64,000 nt of DNA from Flavobacterium solisilvae (GCF_012911605.1 NZ_JAAMPT010000209.1:62001-126000), one strand, 5' to 3'. Positions 1 to 8,983 are shown, numbered from the stretch's first letter. Made by a program: numbers and translations. Notes: generated by a model from the letters alone, not told the origin.

Positions 1-1346
1 GTTGTTCCTGATTGGTAGTAATTCAGATTTCCAGCGATGTCATTCAAATAGTAAACGTTAGGATCAATATCATGACAAGAAAAAATATCTAAATTTCCAT
101 CGTTGTTCAAATCAACAAAATTCGTTCTTTGACAAAAAATGTAATCTCCCGGAGTAATACTTGTATATGCTGTTCCGTTGTTTGATGATTTCCAAAGTGA
201 TAAACCATTGTAATCACCTAACACCAAATCGTTATAGCCATCTTTGTTATAATCTCCTGCAGCAATACTCCAAGTTGGCATTTTGCTAGTTCCGGTTACA
301 GGAATGTTTACAGCATTAAAACTACTACTATTTGTTTGATAATGAATGTTTAAATTGTTATCACTAACACCAACAACATCATCAAGATTATCGTTATTCA
401 TATCAACAATACAACTTGTGTATTGACTGTTAAGATTTGGAATAGTTTGAGTTGAATAAGCAACAGGAATAACGATAACTTGCTCTGTCAAGATAAAATC
501 AAAACCTGCATCACTCCATTTGTTATCCCATGCAATGTAATAGGTAGTTCCTGCATTAACCTCGAAAGTTTTTTTAGATAAAAGAGAATTTGTATTGCCT
601 GAATTACATTGTAATACACCTGAATCATCATCACTAGTAACACAAGTTAAAACTCCTGGGCAATTTCCAGTATAAACACTAAAGTTGGTGTTTTTACAAA
701 TATTTTGAGGTAAGTCAGAGCTAATAGTAAGATTTAAAGTTGTATTTGGAGTATAAGAATACCATTTTGCGGCTGTAGCAGTTGGAGAACATCCACCACC
801 AGTTATGTTTTCACCATCAATGCTAGAAACCGTTACAGTATTTCCTGCAGTAATTGGTGTTGCTGTTACACAAGGATTTTCACCATGTTCAAGTAGTTGA
901 AAAGTAAATCCATTAGAAGTCCATCTATTATCCCAAGCAATATAATAAGTTGTGTTAGCAACAACATCAAAAGTAGCAACAGATGAATAGTTGCCTGATC
1001 CAACTCCTGAGTCATCATCACCTGAATGACAAACTAAATTTTCACATGTTCCAGTGTAAACATGAAAGCGTGTGTCAACTCTTGGAGTATTTTGAGCAAT
1101 ATCCGTTGTAATAGTTACGGTGTGATTAGCAGTTGGCGTGTAAGAATACCATTTACCTCTCGGTGGTCGATTTGCAGGAACTGCACCTTGTTCTGAAGAA
1201 CAAAGAAGTACTGGAACCTGAGAACCATTAATACCATCAACAACGGTATTTCCTGCGGTTATAGCTAAAGCTGCACCACAATTATCTTGCCCAAACGAGA
1301 AAAAACTCATTAATGACAAAACAATAATAAAAGTAATTTTTTTCAT
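1..1346 (-). CDS. Secreted FG-GAP/VCBS-repeat protein, partial (C-terminus lies beyond the left edge)
   Basis: The frame is open from an ATG at 1346 down to base 1, giving about 448 residues without a stop. It starts with a Sec signal peptide (MKK, a hydrophobic stretch, then SFG-Q cleavage). Two similar domains of about 130 residues follow, each with a WYSYTP core, a VYTG-C segment and a DDDSG acidic motif. They resemble pre-peptidase C-terminal-like beta domains. After about residue 290 come Asp/Asn-rich repeats (DMNNDNLDD, DYNKDGYNDL, DLNNDGNLDI), which are the calcium-binding loops of FG-GAP/VCBS propeller repeats. A type IX sorting domain would be expected in the missing C-terminus. It lies 10 bp after the cytochrome gene, so the two are probably cotranscribed. 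The substrate or ligand is unknown. Confidence 0.8.
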   Translation of the reverse strand, partial: MKKITFIIVLSLMSFFSFGQDNCGAALAITAGNTVVDGINGSQVPVLLCSSEQGAVPANRPPRGKWYSYTPTANHTVTITTDIAQNTPRVDTRFHVYTGTCENLVCHSGDDDSGVGSGNYSSVATFDVVANTTYYIAWDNRWTSNGFTFQLLEHGENPCVTATPITAGNTVTVSSIDGENITGGGCSPTATAAKWYSYTPNTTLNLTISSDLPQNICKNTNFSVYTGNCPGVLTCVTSDDDSGVLQCNSGNTNSLLSKKTFEVNAGTTYYIAWDNKWSDAGFDFILTEQVIVIPVAYSTQTIPNLNSQYTSCIVDMNNDNLDDVVGVSDNNLNIHYQTNSSSFNAVNIPVTGTSKMPTWSIAAGDYNKDGYNDLVLGDYNGLSLWKSSNNGTAYTSITPGDYIFCQRTNFVDLNNDGNLDIFSCHDIDPNVYYLNDIAGNLNYYQSGT

Positions 1347-1356
1347 ATTTTAATTT

Positions 1357-2769
1357 TTAAGGACAAGCGGTTAGGGAATTTATCCATTCTTCTAGTAAAG
1401 CAACTCCTTCATCATGAATAACACTTCTTCCATGTAGTGGCATTCTATAGGTTGGGTTGTTGGTATTTAAACGATAAAACATCATTGATCTTTCGGCATT
1501 TCCTGGATTAATTATCAGTGAAAGGTTACTAGGAAATCCTTGCATATCTTCTGTGTCAACGCAAACACCTAAATTGGTTAATCCATTAGAAGAATTTCCT
1601 GTATCACCAAAAGATAATCTCATTGGACGGTATTCACAATGACCTTCGGCACTATGACAATGTGCACAATTAATATCCAGATACGAACGAACTCTATCTA
1701 CTAAAGGTTTAGACGTATCTTTATAATCTACTGTAGTAGCAATATTATTGGGTAAATTGTTCTCTAAATAGCCGCTTTCTATCCATTTTGCTAATTGATT
1801 TTGCGTTCCAGTAGAAAAGTTGAAATTATTATTCAAGCTTTGAGGTTTTATGCCAATTGGCGCAGTAACATTGTTGACTTTATGGCAAACGAAACACTCG
1901 GTTTCAGATGGAATTCTGTAATTTGTAACTGTTTTAGTAGTACCATTTTCAATCCATGAAATATTGGTAGTAGAACCATCCATATTGTAAAAAGCTTCGG
2001 TTTGTTCTTCGTTCCAAACGTATTCTGCAAAAATCCATCCACTTGCTTTTCTAATCATTAATCGGGTTTCGATTATTCGTGTAGTATTTGATGGCAATAC
2101 ATTATTATAATAGAAATTCTTTATCAAAACTGCTCCAACAGGAAGTTCCAATACTTTGCCATCACCATTGTAAGTAGCTTTTGTTCCGGATGGCATCCAA
2201 ACAAAACGTTTTTTTAAGGCATAATCAGTAAACAAAGAACTTTCAGGTTCAAATGGTAATACATTTAATGTAGGAATTTGATTTTTCATCATTCCGCCAA
2301 AAAACTTATAATCAGAAAGTTTTGGGTAAGGAACTTGAGATAAATCCATAGTAACCGATGAAGCTGGTAATAAGGTTACACTAGCTTCGTTTGATACATT
2401 TCCTTGCGCATCTTTTACAGTATATTTTATGACAGAAGGTATTCCTCCAAAATCACCGTTTGGCGTAAAAGTGATGGAACCAGTTGTTGCATCTACAGTC
2501 CAAATTCCTTCATTAGTAACGGTTAATTTGTCTAAAGTTCCGTTGGTGTCAGTATCAGTTCCGCCAACGATGCTTACAGTTGTTGGTACAACAGCATCTC
2601 CAGAAGTATCGTTTAGCAAAACATTTACGGTTGCTGGAGTAAGAATTTCATAATTGGCAATATCGTCTGTAGCAACGGGTAAAACATCTTCATATTCACT
2701 ATCATCATCAGAACAAGAAATAAAGTTGAATGAAGTGAAAAGTAGTATCAAAAAGTAAATTTTTTTCAT
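1357..2769 (-). CDS. Diheme c-type cytochrome lipoprotein (SO2930-like family) with an Ig-like domain
   Basis: This is a 470-residue exported lipoprotein. The start at 2769 is preferred over an upstream in-frame GTG/ATG at 2793 because MKKIYFLILLF begins a clean signal peptide ending in the lipobox FISC. Residues of about 30-140 form a bacterial Ig/cadherin-like domain (VLLND, FTPNGDFGG). The rest matches the family of diheme cytochromes typified by Shewanella SO2930. It has two heme-attachment motifs, CFVCH and CAHCH, and a late MPLHGRS segment with a Met that could be an axial ligand. It probably transfers electrons at the cell surface or periplasm; the partner is unknown. It sits between rmuC and the FG-GAP protein, all on the minus strand. 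Confidence 0.8.
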   Translation of the reverse strand: MKKIYFLILLFTSFNFISCSDDDSEYEDVLPVATDDIANYEILTPATVNVLLNDTSGDAVVPTTVSIVGGTDTDTNGTLDKLTVTNEGIWTVDATTGSITFTPNGDFGGIPSVIKYTVKDAQGNVSNEASVTLLPASSVTMDLSQVPYPKLSDYKFFGGMMKNQIPTLNVLPFEPESSLFTDYALKKRFVWMPSGTKATYNGDGKVLELPVGAVLIKNFYYNNVLPSNTTRIIETRLMIRKASGWIFAEYVWNEEQTEAFYNMDGSTTNISWIENGTTKTVTNYRIPSETECFVCHKVNNVTAPIGIKPQSLNNNFNFSTGTQNQLAKWIESGYLENNLPNNIATTVDYKDTSKPLVDRVRSYLDINCAHCHSAEGHCEYRPMRLSFGDTGNSSNGLTNLGVCVDTEDMQGFPSNLSLIINPGNAERSMMFYRLNTNNPTYRMPLHGRSVIHDEGVALLEEWINSLTACP

Positions 2770-2906
2770 TGTAATTTTAAAAAATTGAACCAAATATAGT
2801 AAATTTTTTAAAATGACATAATCTTTGAGGATACAATATTAAAATATAGTTAAAATTATATAAATTATTAGTTTTTAAATGTTTTTATAGTGAAATTAAT
2901 AATTGC

Positions 2907-4229
2907 TTAATCCTCTTTTTCGGCTCTGTTTAGGATGTTTTCGGGCAATGCTTTTTTAGCTTTTGCGCCCATTTTTTTTAGTTTTTCTACACTAGTAATG
3001 AGGTTTCCTTTGCCATCAATTAATTTGTTCATCGCATCAGAATACCCAGCTTTGGCATCATCCATTTTTTTACCAACTGAAATCAAATCACTCAAAAGTC
3101 CGTGGAATTTATCATACAATGCTCCAGCTTGTCGCGCAATTTCTACGGCATTTTCCTGTTGCTTTTGATTTGTCCACATGCTGTCGATGGTCCGCAAGGT
3201 TGCCAAAAGTGTTGATGGCGTAACAATCACAATGTTTTTCTCAAATGCTTTGTTGTATAAAGTGGTGTCTTCGTTTAAAGCCAAAGCAAATGCCGATTCT
3301 ATAGGGATAAAAAGTAACACAAAATCAGGACTTTCCATTTGATATAAATCGTGATAATTTTTTTCGCTCAATTGATCCACATGACGTTTTAATGAAACCA
3401 AATGTTCTTTTAGAAATTGCGATTTTAAGTTGTCATCTTCCTCGTTGATGTATTTTTCATAAGCCGTAAGCGTTACTTTAGAATCAACAATCATTTTCTT
3501 TCCGTCTGGAAGATTAATCACAACATCGGGTTGCACACGATTGCCTTCTTCGGTGGTAAAACTTTGTTGCACTTCATATTCGCGACCTTTTTCCAATCCC
3601 GATTTTTCCAAAACACGTTCCAAAATCAATTCGCCCCAATTTCCTTGCATTTTGCTGTCGCCTTTCAAAGCTTTGGTCAAATTCAGCGTTTCCTTACTCA
3701 TTTGCTCGTTCATTTCACGCAAACCCAAAATTTGCTGACGCAACGCTGCATGATAATCAATACTTTCTTTGTGCGTATCTTCAACTTTCTTTTCAAAAAG
3801 CTGAATTTTGTCTTGCAATGGCGAAAGAATATTTTTTAAATTTTCTTTGTTTTGTTCTGTGAATTTCGTGGTTTTCTCTTCCAGAATTTTATTCGCCAAA
3901 TTCTCAAATTCTTTAGTAAATTTCTCCTGAAGCTTTTCTACTTCCTCTTTTTGCTCTTTATTTCTTTCCCAAAGATTTTCAAAATCGGTTTCTTTCTTTG
4001 AAAGTTGAATAACCAAAGCTTCTTTCTCGGTTCTAATGGTTTCGCGCTCTTGAGCGGTTTGATTTACTTGCAATTTCAATTGTTCAATTTGTTGCAATAA
4101 ACCGTTTATTTTTTCTTCTAATGAAGCTTTTTCGGTTTTAGAATTGGCAGAAAAAATGATTTTGCCAATAAAAATTCCAATAGCTAAGGCGATGATGAAA
4201 GTGATAATAAGAGAAATAAATTCAGGCAT
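2907..4229 (-). CDS. rmuC: DNA recombination protein RmuC
   Basis: This is a 440-residue protein. The start at 4229 (MPEFISLI) is chosen over an ORF start at 4274 because it places a single N-terminal membrane helix first, as in RmuC homologues. Residues of about 30-175 are a long Glu/Lys/Gln-rich coiled coil. The conserved RmuC nuclease-like domain follows, with GNWGELILERVLEKSGL and the PDVVINLPDGKKMIVDSKV core that resembles the restriction-endonuclease fold. In E. coli RmuC limits inversions at short inverted repeats. The gene diverges from the rluE-like gene across an 83 bp spacer. The family assignment is firm; the cellular role here is taken from the family. Confidence 0.93.
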   Translation of the reverse strand: MPEFISLIITFIIALAIGIFIGKIIFSANSKTEKASLEEKINGLLQQIEQLKLQVNQTAQERETIRTEKEALVIQLSKKETDFENLWERNKEQKEEVEKLQEKFTKEFENLANKILEEKTTKFTEQNKENLKNILSPLQDKIQLFEKKVEDTHKESIDYHAALRQQILGLREMNEQMSKETLNLTKALKGDSKMQGNWGELILERVLEKSGLEKGREYEVQQSFTTEEGNRVQPDVVINLPDGKKMIVDSKVTLTAYEKYINEEDDNLKSQFLKEHLVSLKRHVDQLSEKNYHDLYQMESPDFVLLFIPIESAFALALNEDTTLYNKAFEKNIVIVTPSTLLATLRTIDSMWTNQKQQENAVEIARQAGALYDKFHGLLSDLISVGKKMDDAKAGYSDAMNKLIDGKGNLITSVEKLKKMGAKAKKALPENILNRAEKED

Positions 4230-4263
4230 TTTGTAAAATGTTTTTGTAAAAATAAACATTAAA

Positions 4264-4295
4264 TTGAAACACACGATTTGAAAAATGTATTTTTG
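4264..4295 (+). promoter_or_regulatory. Predicted Bacteroidota-type promoter for the rluE-trmL pair
   Basis: TTG at 4264-4266 is followed after 21 nt by TATTTTTG at 4288-4295. This fits the flavobacterial -33/-7 pattern TTG-N17-23-TAnnTTTG. The start codon lies 18 bp downstream at 4313, so the leader would be very short. Confidence 0.5.
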
Positions 4296-4312
4296 TTTTC
4301 AAATAAAAAGCA

Positions 4313-4879
4313 ATGCATCGTCATTTTTTACTTCACAAGCCAAATGGATATTTAAGCCAATTTATTTACGAAAAAAAGCGACATAAAAAGTTGTTGGGCG
4401 AACTATTTGATTTCCCCGAAAATACGATGGCAATTGGTCGATTGGACGAAGACAGTGAAGGTTTACTTTTGCTTACAACCGACGGAATGATGAGTGAAAT
4501 TGTGAGAAGTAAAACCGTTGAAAAAGAATATCTAGCACAAGTTGACGGAATAATCACTGACGAAGCAATCGAACAACTCAAAAATGGCGTAGAAATAGGT
4601 TTCAAAGGCATTCGATATACAACCAAAAAATGTGAAGCTAAGATTATTACCCAATTACCAAATTGCATTGGCGAAGGTCGCCGAATTCGAGATGAACGCC
4701 ACGGACCAACTTCTTGGATTTCGATTACTTTAACGGAAGGGAAATTTCGCCAAGTCAGAAAAATGACAGCAGCAGTTGGATTTCCTACGCTTCGATTGGT
4801 TAGAATTCGAGTAGGAAACCTACATTTGCAAAACTTAAAAGCTGGAGAAGTTTTAGAAATTGATCAATTCGATGTCTAA
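4313..4879 (+). CDS. rluE: 23S rRNA pseudouridine synthase, RluE/RsuA family
   Basis: This is a 188-residue enzyme lacking an S4 domain, as in RluE. It carries the RsuA/RluB/E/F motif GRLDEDSEGLLLLT at residues 42-55, where Asp45 is the expected catalytic nucleophile that converts uridine to pseudouridine in rRNA. The C-terminal motif GKFRQVRKM is the conserved RNA-binding strand of the family. An Arg-rich insert (GEGRRIRDERHGP) precedes it. The gene lies 36 bp upstream of trmL and is probably cotranscribed. The exact target uridine (position 2457 for E. coli RluE) cannot be read from the sequence. Confidence 0.85.
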   Translation: MHRHFLLHKPNGYLSQFIYEKKRHKKLLGELFDFPENTMAIGRLDEDSEGLLLLTTDGMMSEIVRSKTVEKEYLAQVDGIITDEAIEQLKNGVEIGFKGIRYTTKKCEAKIITQLPNCIGEGRRIRDERHGPTSWISITLTEGKFRQVRKMTAAVGFPTLRLVRIRVGNLHLQNLKAGEVLEIDQFDV

Positions 4880-4915
4880 TAATCTGAAAATCTTATAATC
4901 TAACAATCTAAATTA

Positions 4916-5365
4916 ATGCTAAACATCGTTCTCGTTGAACCCGAAATACCAAACAATACAGGAAATATTGGTCGTCTTTGCGTTGGTACCGAAAGTCGTT
5001 TGCACTTGATAAAACCTTATGGATTTGAAATAACCGATAAAAACTTGAAGCGTTCGGGTTTAGATTATTGGGTTCATTTGGATTGGAACGAATATAATAA
5101 TGTCGAAGAATGGATGGCTCAAATTCCTGATAAATCAAGAGTTTTCTTGATGAGTTCCCATGCTTCAAAATCGATTTATGATGTGGAATATCAAGATGGC
5201 GATTGGTTGGTTTTTGGCAAAGAAAGCGTTGGTTTAAGCCAAGAAATTCTAGCAAAATTTGAAAATCATCTAAAAATTCCAATGTCAAACCTAATTAGAA
5301 GTTACAATATAGCTAATTCTGTAGCATTTGTCATTGGAGAAGCGAGAAGGCAGATTTATTTGTGA
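4916..5365 (+). CDS. trmL: tRNA (cytidine/uridine-34 2'-O)-methyltransferase TrmL
   Basis: This is a 149-residue SPOUT (trefoil-knot) methyltransferase of TrmL length. It shows the three SpoU motifs: PEIPNNTGNIGRLC near the N-terminus, FGKESVGLSQEIL in the middle and IPMSNLIRSYNIANSVA near the C-terminus. These form the S-adenosylmethionine pocket and knot. TrmL methylates the wobble ribose of some tRNA-Leu species. It follows the rluE-like gene, so this is a small RNA-modification operon. It converges on the B12 importer ATPase gene with a 63 bp spacer. Confidence 0.92.
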   Translation: MLNIVLVEPEIPNNTGNIGRLCVGTESRLHLIKPYGFEITDKNLKRSGLDYWVHLDWNEYNNVEEWMAQIPDKSRVFLMSSHASKSIYDVEYQDGDWLVFGKESVGLSQEILAKFENHLKIPMSNLIRSYNIANSVAFVIGEARRQIYL

Positions 5366-5391
5366 GATTGAAAGATTGAAGGATTGAAAGA
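5366..5391 (+). repeat. Short direct repeat, GATTGAA-type units
   Basis: Directly after the trmL stop, three consecutive near-identical 8-nt units (GATTGAAA, GATTGAAG, GATTGAAA) occur between convergent genes. No hairpin terminator is visible in this spacer. It looks like slipped-strand low-complexity DNA. Confidence 0.5.
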
Positions 5392-5428
5392 ACAATTTTT
5401 GTCTTCTAATCTTTAAATCCAAATGTCT

Positions 5429-6229
5429 TTATGTCTTAAAATCAGTATTTTGTATAACAAACTTCCCTTTTTCACTATCAAAAGTTATGGTTTCATCTTT
5501 AAAAAGTGAATTAAAAATTCCTTTTGAAATCAAGTTACAAGGTTGATCTTGAACGATATTTTCTTCAGTCATGACAATCATTTCGTCACTAAGTTGAATG
5601 GCTAAATCAATATCATGTGTAGAAAAAAGAATGCATTTATTGGTTTCTTGCGATAATTTTTTCAAAAGTTTAAAAACCGAAACCTTATGAAATAAATCCA
5701 AATGCGTTGTTGGTTCGTCCAAAATAATAATCGAAGTTTCTTGTGCCAAAGCGCGTGCAATCATCACTTTTTGCAATTGTCCATCGCTTATTTCAAAATG
5801 TTTTTTCTCGGCTAAATGATCAATTTGAACCAATTCCATTACTTTTTTTACGATTTTCAAATCATCTTCTGAAAGTCTTCCAAGCCAATTGGTATAAGGT
5901 TGTCTTCCTAAAGCGATCAATTCAAAAACGGTCAAATTACTTGGAGGCAATTTTTCGGTTAAAACCAAACTTAGATTTTGTGCAAGTTCCAGATTATCAA
6001 AAGAGTTTATATTTTTTTCGGCTAAAAAAACATCGCCAGAGATTGGTTTCTGAATTCCGGTTAAGGTTCGTAAAAGCGTTGATTTTCCTATTCCGTTCGC
6101 ACCAACAAGCGTGATTAATTTACCCGAAGTCAATTCCAAATTTAGATTTTTGGCAATGATAATGGTTTCCTTTTTGGTTTTGTAGCCAATGGATAAATCG
6201 TTAGTTGCTATGATGGTTTCTTTATTCAA
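5429..6229 (-). CDS. btuD: ABC transporter ATP-binding protein, cobalamin/siderophore importer type (BtuD/FecE-like)
   Basis: This is a 266-residue ATPase. Walker A (GANGIGKST) is at about residues 43-51. The signature is a variant, ISDGQ (not LSGGQ), at 147-151. Walker B plus the D-loop is IIILDEPTTHLDL at about 167-179, and the switch histidine is in STHD near 205. Length and layout fit the BtuD/FecE family that energises FecCD-type permeases. It is the last gene of a minus-strand operon with the binding lipoprotein and permease. The adjacent B12 riboswitch and TonB receptor favour cobalamin over iron-siderophore as the cargo. That assignment rests on context. Confidence 0.85.
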   Translation of the reverse strand: MNKETIIATNDLSIGYKTKKETIIIAKNLNLELTSGKLITLVGANGIGKSTLLRTLTGIQKPISGDVFLAEKNINSFDNLELAQNLSLVLTEKLPPSNLTVFELIALGRQPYTNWLGRLSEDDLKIVKKVMELVQIDHLAEKKHFEISDGQLQKVMIARALAQETSIIILDEPTTHLDLFHKVSVFKLLKKLSQETNKCILFSTHDIDLAIQLSDEMIVMTEENIVQDQPCNLISKGIFNSLFKDETITFDSEKGKFVIQNTDFKT

Positions 6230-6231
6230 AA

Positions 6232-6663
6232 TTATTGTATTGTTATCGTGTACTCTTTTGAAACGGTATCATTTCCGAAGCAAATTCTATTATCATCTTC
6301 CCAAAAACCTTGATCTTCATCATAATATTCGGGATAATCGATGGTTACAGTAACTTTAAAAGTATAAACACCAGCTTGATTGGCTGCACCGCTGAAATAT
6401 AATTTTCTTCCTTGTTCAAAATAAGTCATTCCCGGCGGATAATTTCCGGATATTGAAAAATGATAATCATAGTCATCATCATTGGGATCATTTTTTACGG
6501 ATGCAGTTATAAAATTGCTGTAATTTTGGTTTGTGTATCCTAATGGTAACGATTTTGAGTTCAATTCAGGTTTCGTGCTTGCTATGCAATCAATGAGTTC
6601 ACTGCAACTATTGAATGTTAGAAACAAAATAAATAAAGCGAGAAAATTTAAAATAGTTTTCAA
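6232..6663 (-). CDS. Putative lipoprotein with an Ig-like (He_PIG-type) domain
   Basis: This is a 143-residue protein with a lipoprotein signal peptide (MKTILNFLALFILFL, lipobox FNSC). The mature part resembles a putative Ig domain of the He_PIG type: SLPLGYTNQNY, then SGNYPPGMTY, GRKLYFSGAANQAGVYTFKVTV. Such domains read as 'property G-L-P-P-G-L' modules in many surface proteins. The gene is wedged between the permease and ATPase genes, 22 bp after one and 2 bp before the other, so it is part of the importer operon. Its role is unknown. It could assist surface capture or be an unrelated passenger. Confidence 0.7.
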   Translation of the reverse strand: MKTILNFLALFILFLTFNSCSELIDCIASTKPELNSKSLPLGYTNQNYSNFITASVKNDPNDDDYDYHFSISGNYPPGMTYFEQGRKLYFSGAANQAGVYTFKVTVTIDYPEYYDEDQGFWEDDNRICFGNDTVSKEYTITIQ

Positions 6664-6685
6664 ATTCTATGTGTTTAAAAATAAA

Positions 6686-7708
6686 TCAAATAGTTTTTCG
6701 TTTAATAATCAACCAAATAACAATTGGTGCACCAACTAATGATGTAATTGCATTAATTGGTAATGTAAAATCACTCATCGGCATTTGGGAAATCAAATCA
6801 CAAAGTAACATGATTATTGAGCCAATTAAAATCGTTCCGATGAATAAAATTTTATGATTGCTGGTTTGAAATAATAGTTTTGTCAAATGTGGTACAGCTA
6901 ATCCAATAAAAGCAATCGGACCAACAAAAGCGGTAATGCTTCCGGTTAAAATACTAGTTGAAAGTATGATGATATTTTGAGTTTTCTTGAAATTCAAACC
7001 CATGCTTTTAGCGTAATTTTCTCCTAATAATAATGCATCCAAAGGTTTCAATGAAGCAATACTTAATAGCGTTCCAATAAAAATTACAACCGAGAGAAAA
7101 CCGATATTTTGCCAACTGATATTTCCGATGTTTCCCATTGACCAAAAAGTGTATTTCTGTAATTGTTCTGCTGTGCTAAAATAGGTTAGAATATTGACAA
7201 TTGCACTCGTAAAACTACTGAACATCAACCCGACAATCAAAATTGACATCACATCACGCAGATATTTTGAAACTAAAACGATGAGCAATAAAATGAATAA
7301 GCTTCCAACACACGAAGCCAAAATTATTCCATAGGAAGAAACAAAAAATTGTGCAATTACAGCGGGTAAAAAACTAGAACCCAAAACGACAAACGCTACG
7401 CCAAGACTTGAACCCGAACTTAATCCTAAAACATACGGACCAGCAAGTGGATTTCTAAAAAAAGTTTGCATTAATAATCCACTAACAGAAAGTGAAATTC
7501 CCACCAAAATTGCCGTAATTGCTTTGGGTAAACGATAATTGGTAATGATGTATTCCCAAGTTTCTTTTTCGACTGATGAACCCAAAATACTTTTCACCAC
7601 TTCTTTAATCGGGATAGAAACCTGACCAAAGGAAATGTTCAATAGCAATGTCAATAGCAGTAATAATGACAAAAAAGTAAAAAGAGATATGTTTTTTTTT
7701 GAATTCAA
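6686..7708 (-). CDS. btuC: FecCD-family ABC permease, likely cobalamin importer (BtuC-like)
   Basis: This is a 340-residue polytopic membrane protein with the usual FecCD/BtuC length and about ten hydrophobic segments. Family signatures include NYRLPKAITAILVGISLSVSG near residue 55, the FRNPLAGPYVLGLSSGSSLG stretch after it, and FVGPIAFIGLAVPHLTKLL in the C-terminal third. It moves the ligand from the periplasmic binding protein across the inner membrane. It lies 28 bp downstream of the binding-protein gene. Context (B12 riboswitch and TonB receptor next door) suggests cobalamin; siderophore transport is the alternative. Confidence 0.85.
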   Translation of the reverse strand: MNSKKNISLFTFLSLLLLLTLLLNISFGQVSIPIKEVVKSILGSSVEKETWEYIITNYRLPKAITAILVGISLSVSGLLMQTFFRNPLAGPYVLGLSSGSSLGVAFVVLGSSFLPAVIAQFFVSSYGIILASCVGSLFILLLIVLVSKYLRDVMSILIVGLMFSSFTSAIVNILTYFSTAEQLQKYTFWSMGNIGNISWQNIGFLSVVIFIGTLLSIASLKPLDALLLGENYAKSMGLNFKKTQNIIILSTSILTGSITAFVGPIAFIGLAVPHLTKLLFQTSNHKILFIGTILIGSIIMLLCDLISQMPMSDFTLPINAITSLVGAPIVIWLIIKRKTI

Positions 7709-7736
7709 ATCTGTTCAAATTTGTGTAATCTGTGTT

Positions 7737-8873
7737 TTATTGCAACTTCTCAAAAAAGAAAGGTTCATAGCCAACCAATAATTCTGGATGCAAAATTTTT
7801 ACCAAATCTTTCAACACAATATCCGGACGATTGGGTGCCAATTCATAATATAAAACACCGCCAGTTTTTCCTCTTTTTCGAGTGAACGAATATACGTTTT
7901 TGTTTTTAAATGCATCAAATTGCCCATAATGCGGATTGGCATCAGTCATTTCTTTTAAGGTAGAAAATTGTCCCGAAGTTAGCCAAATATCAGCATTTTT
8001 TGCTTTTTCAAAAACAGTTTCAAAAGACAAAGATAAACTTCCGGTTCCGGTTGTTTCTTGCCATAAATAGTTGGCATTGGCTTGTTTTAATAATAAACTT
8101 CCCCAACTTGTTCCGCGTGGTAAATACCATTTGTCTTCAAACATGTCGCCTGCTAAAACCGTTGGAGTAGAAGTAGCACGTTTGGCAATTTCGATGGTTT
8201 TTAAATAGTCGGTTTCAATTTTGGTAAATAATTCTTCGGCTTTTTCCTGTTTGCCAAAAATCGCTCCGAAAAATTTAATCCATTCCGCTTTTCCCAATGG
8301 AGTTTCTTCGTTCCAATCGCCGTTAAGCATTACTTTTAAACCACTTTTTTGCAAATTATCCAGCGTTGGATTGTTGTTGTCAATGCCATAACCAATGATG
8401 ACATCAGGTTGCAAATCAAGTATAACTTCAGTGTTGAGTGATTGATTATTTCCAAGTTCTTTTACTTTTTTCTGGTCAATTAATGTGCGTACTTTTTCCG
8501 AAGAAATATAATCTAAGTTCGGAAAACCAATTAGTTTTGTCTCTTCGTCAAACATTTCCAATGACGGGATATGCGTTGTTGAGGTAACTACAATTTTCTG
8601 AATAGGAACGTTGATAATTGGGTTTTGAGATAAACTATCGGGAACAATTCCGTCTTTCTCTTTTAGAATGTAAGTGTATGTTTTTGTAGCTTTTGGCCAA
8701 GGATTTTTAACCGTAACGATGCTAAAGCCATCATAATTTTCAATGGAAAAACCTTTGGCATATTTCACTGTATTTTCAGCAGAAATAGTTTGATTTTTTT
8801 GAGTTTCGGTTTTACACTGAATGAATAAAGAACAGATTGCTATGATTAATAAAAAGGGATTTAAATTTTTCAT
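7737..8873 (-). CDS. btuF: Substrate-binding lipoprotein of the ABC importer (BtuF/FecB-like)
   Basis: This is a 378-residue protein with a lipoprotein signal (lipobox FIQC, about Cys20). The body is a helical-backbone metal-receptor (class III periplasmic binding) fold. It has IQKIVVTSTTHIPSLEMF at the start of the first lobe, then SLNTEVILDLQPDVIIGYG, and a second lobe starting near GDMFEDKWYLPRGTSWG. The conserved Glu residues that salt-bridge to the permease cannot be assigned with confidence. It is the first gene of the importer operon and diverges from a riboswitch-controlled BtuB-like receptor. Confidence 0.82.
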   Translation of the reverse strand: MKNLNPFLLIIAICSLFIQCKTETQKNQTISAENTVKYAKGFSIENYDGFSIVTVKNPWPKATKTYTYILKEKDGIVPDSLSQNPIINVPIQKIVVTSTTHIPSLEMFDEETKLIGFPNLDYISSEKVRTLIDQKKVKELGNNQSLNTEVILDLQPDVIIGYGIDNNNPTLDNLQKSGLKVMLNGDWNEETPLGKAEWIKFFGAIFGKQEKAEELFTKIETDYLKTIEIAKRATSTPTVLAGDMFEDKWYLPRGTSWGSLLLKQANANYLWQETTGTGSLSLSFETVFEKAKNADIWLTSGQFSTLKEMTDANPHYGQFDAFKNKNVYSFTRKRGKTGGVLYYELAPNRPDIVLKDLVKILHPELLVGYEPFFFEKLQ

Positions 8874-8880
8874 TGAAATG

Positions 8881-8895
8881 ATTTTTGCAAAAATA
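8881..8895 (-). promoter_or_regulatory. Possible -7 element and overlapping 14-bp palindrome upstream of the B12 importer operon
   Basis: On the minus strand TATTTTTG (plus-strand 8888-8895) matches the -7 consensus TAnnTTTG, 14 bp before the ATG at 8873. A perfect palindrome, ATTTTTGCAAAAAT (8881-8894), overlaps it. No convincing -33 TTG is at the right distance. No riboswitch is visible on this strand. Confidence 0.35.
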
Positions 8896-8983
8896 TACGT
8901 TTATGATAACAAAATCTCTTTTGTGTAACAATTGATGCAAATTCATTTTTTAAATCTTTCGAAATTTGTTGAAAATTAAGATT

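Noticed and set aside
3531..3839. Plus-strand ORFs inside rmuC
   Set aside because: They are shadows of the RmuC coiled-coil region and lack any conserved motif.
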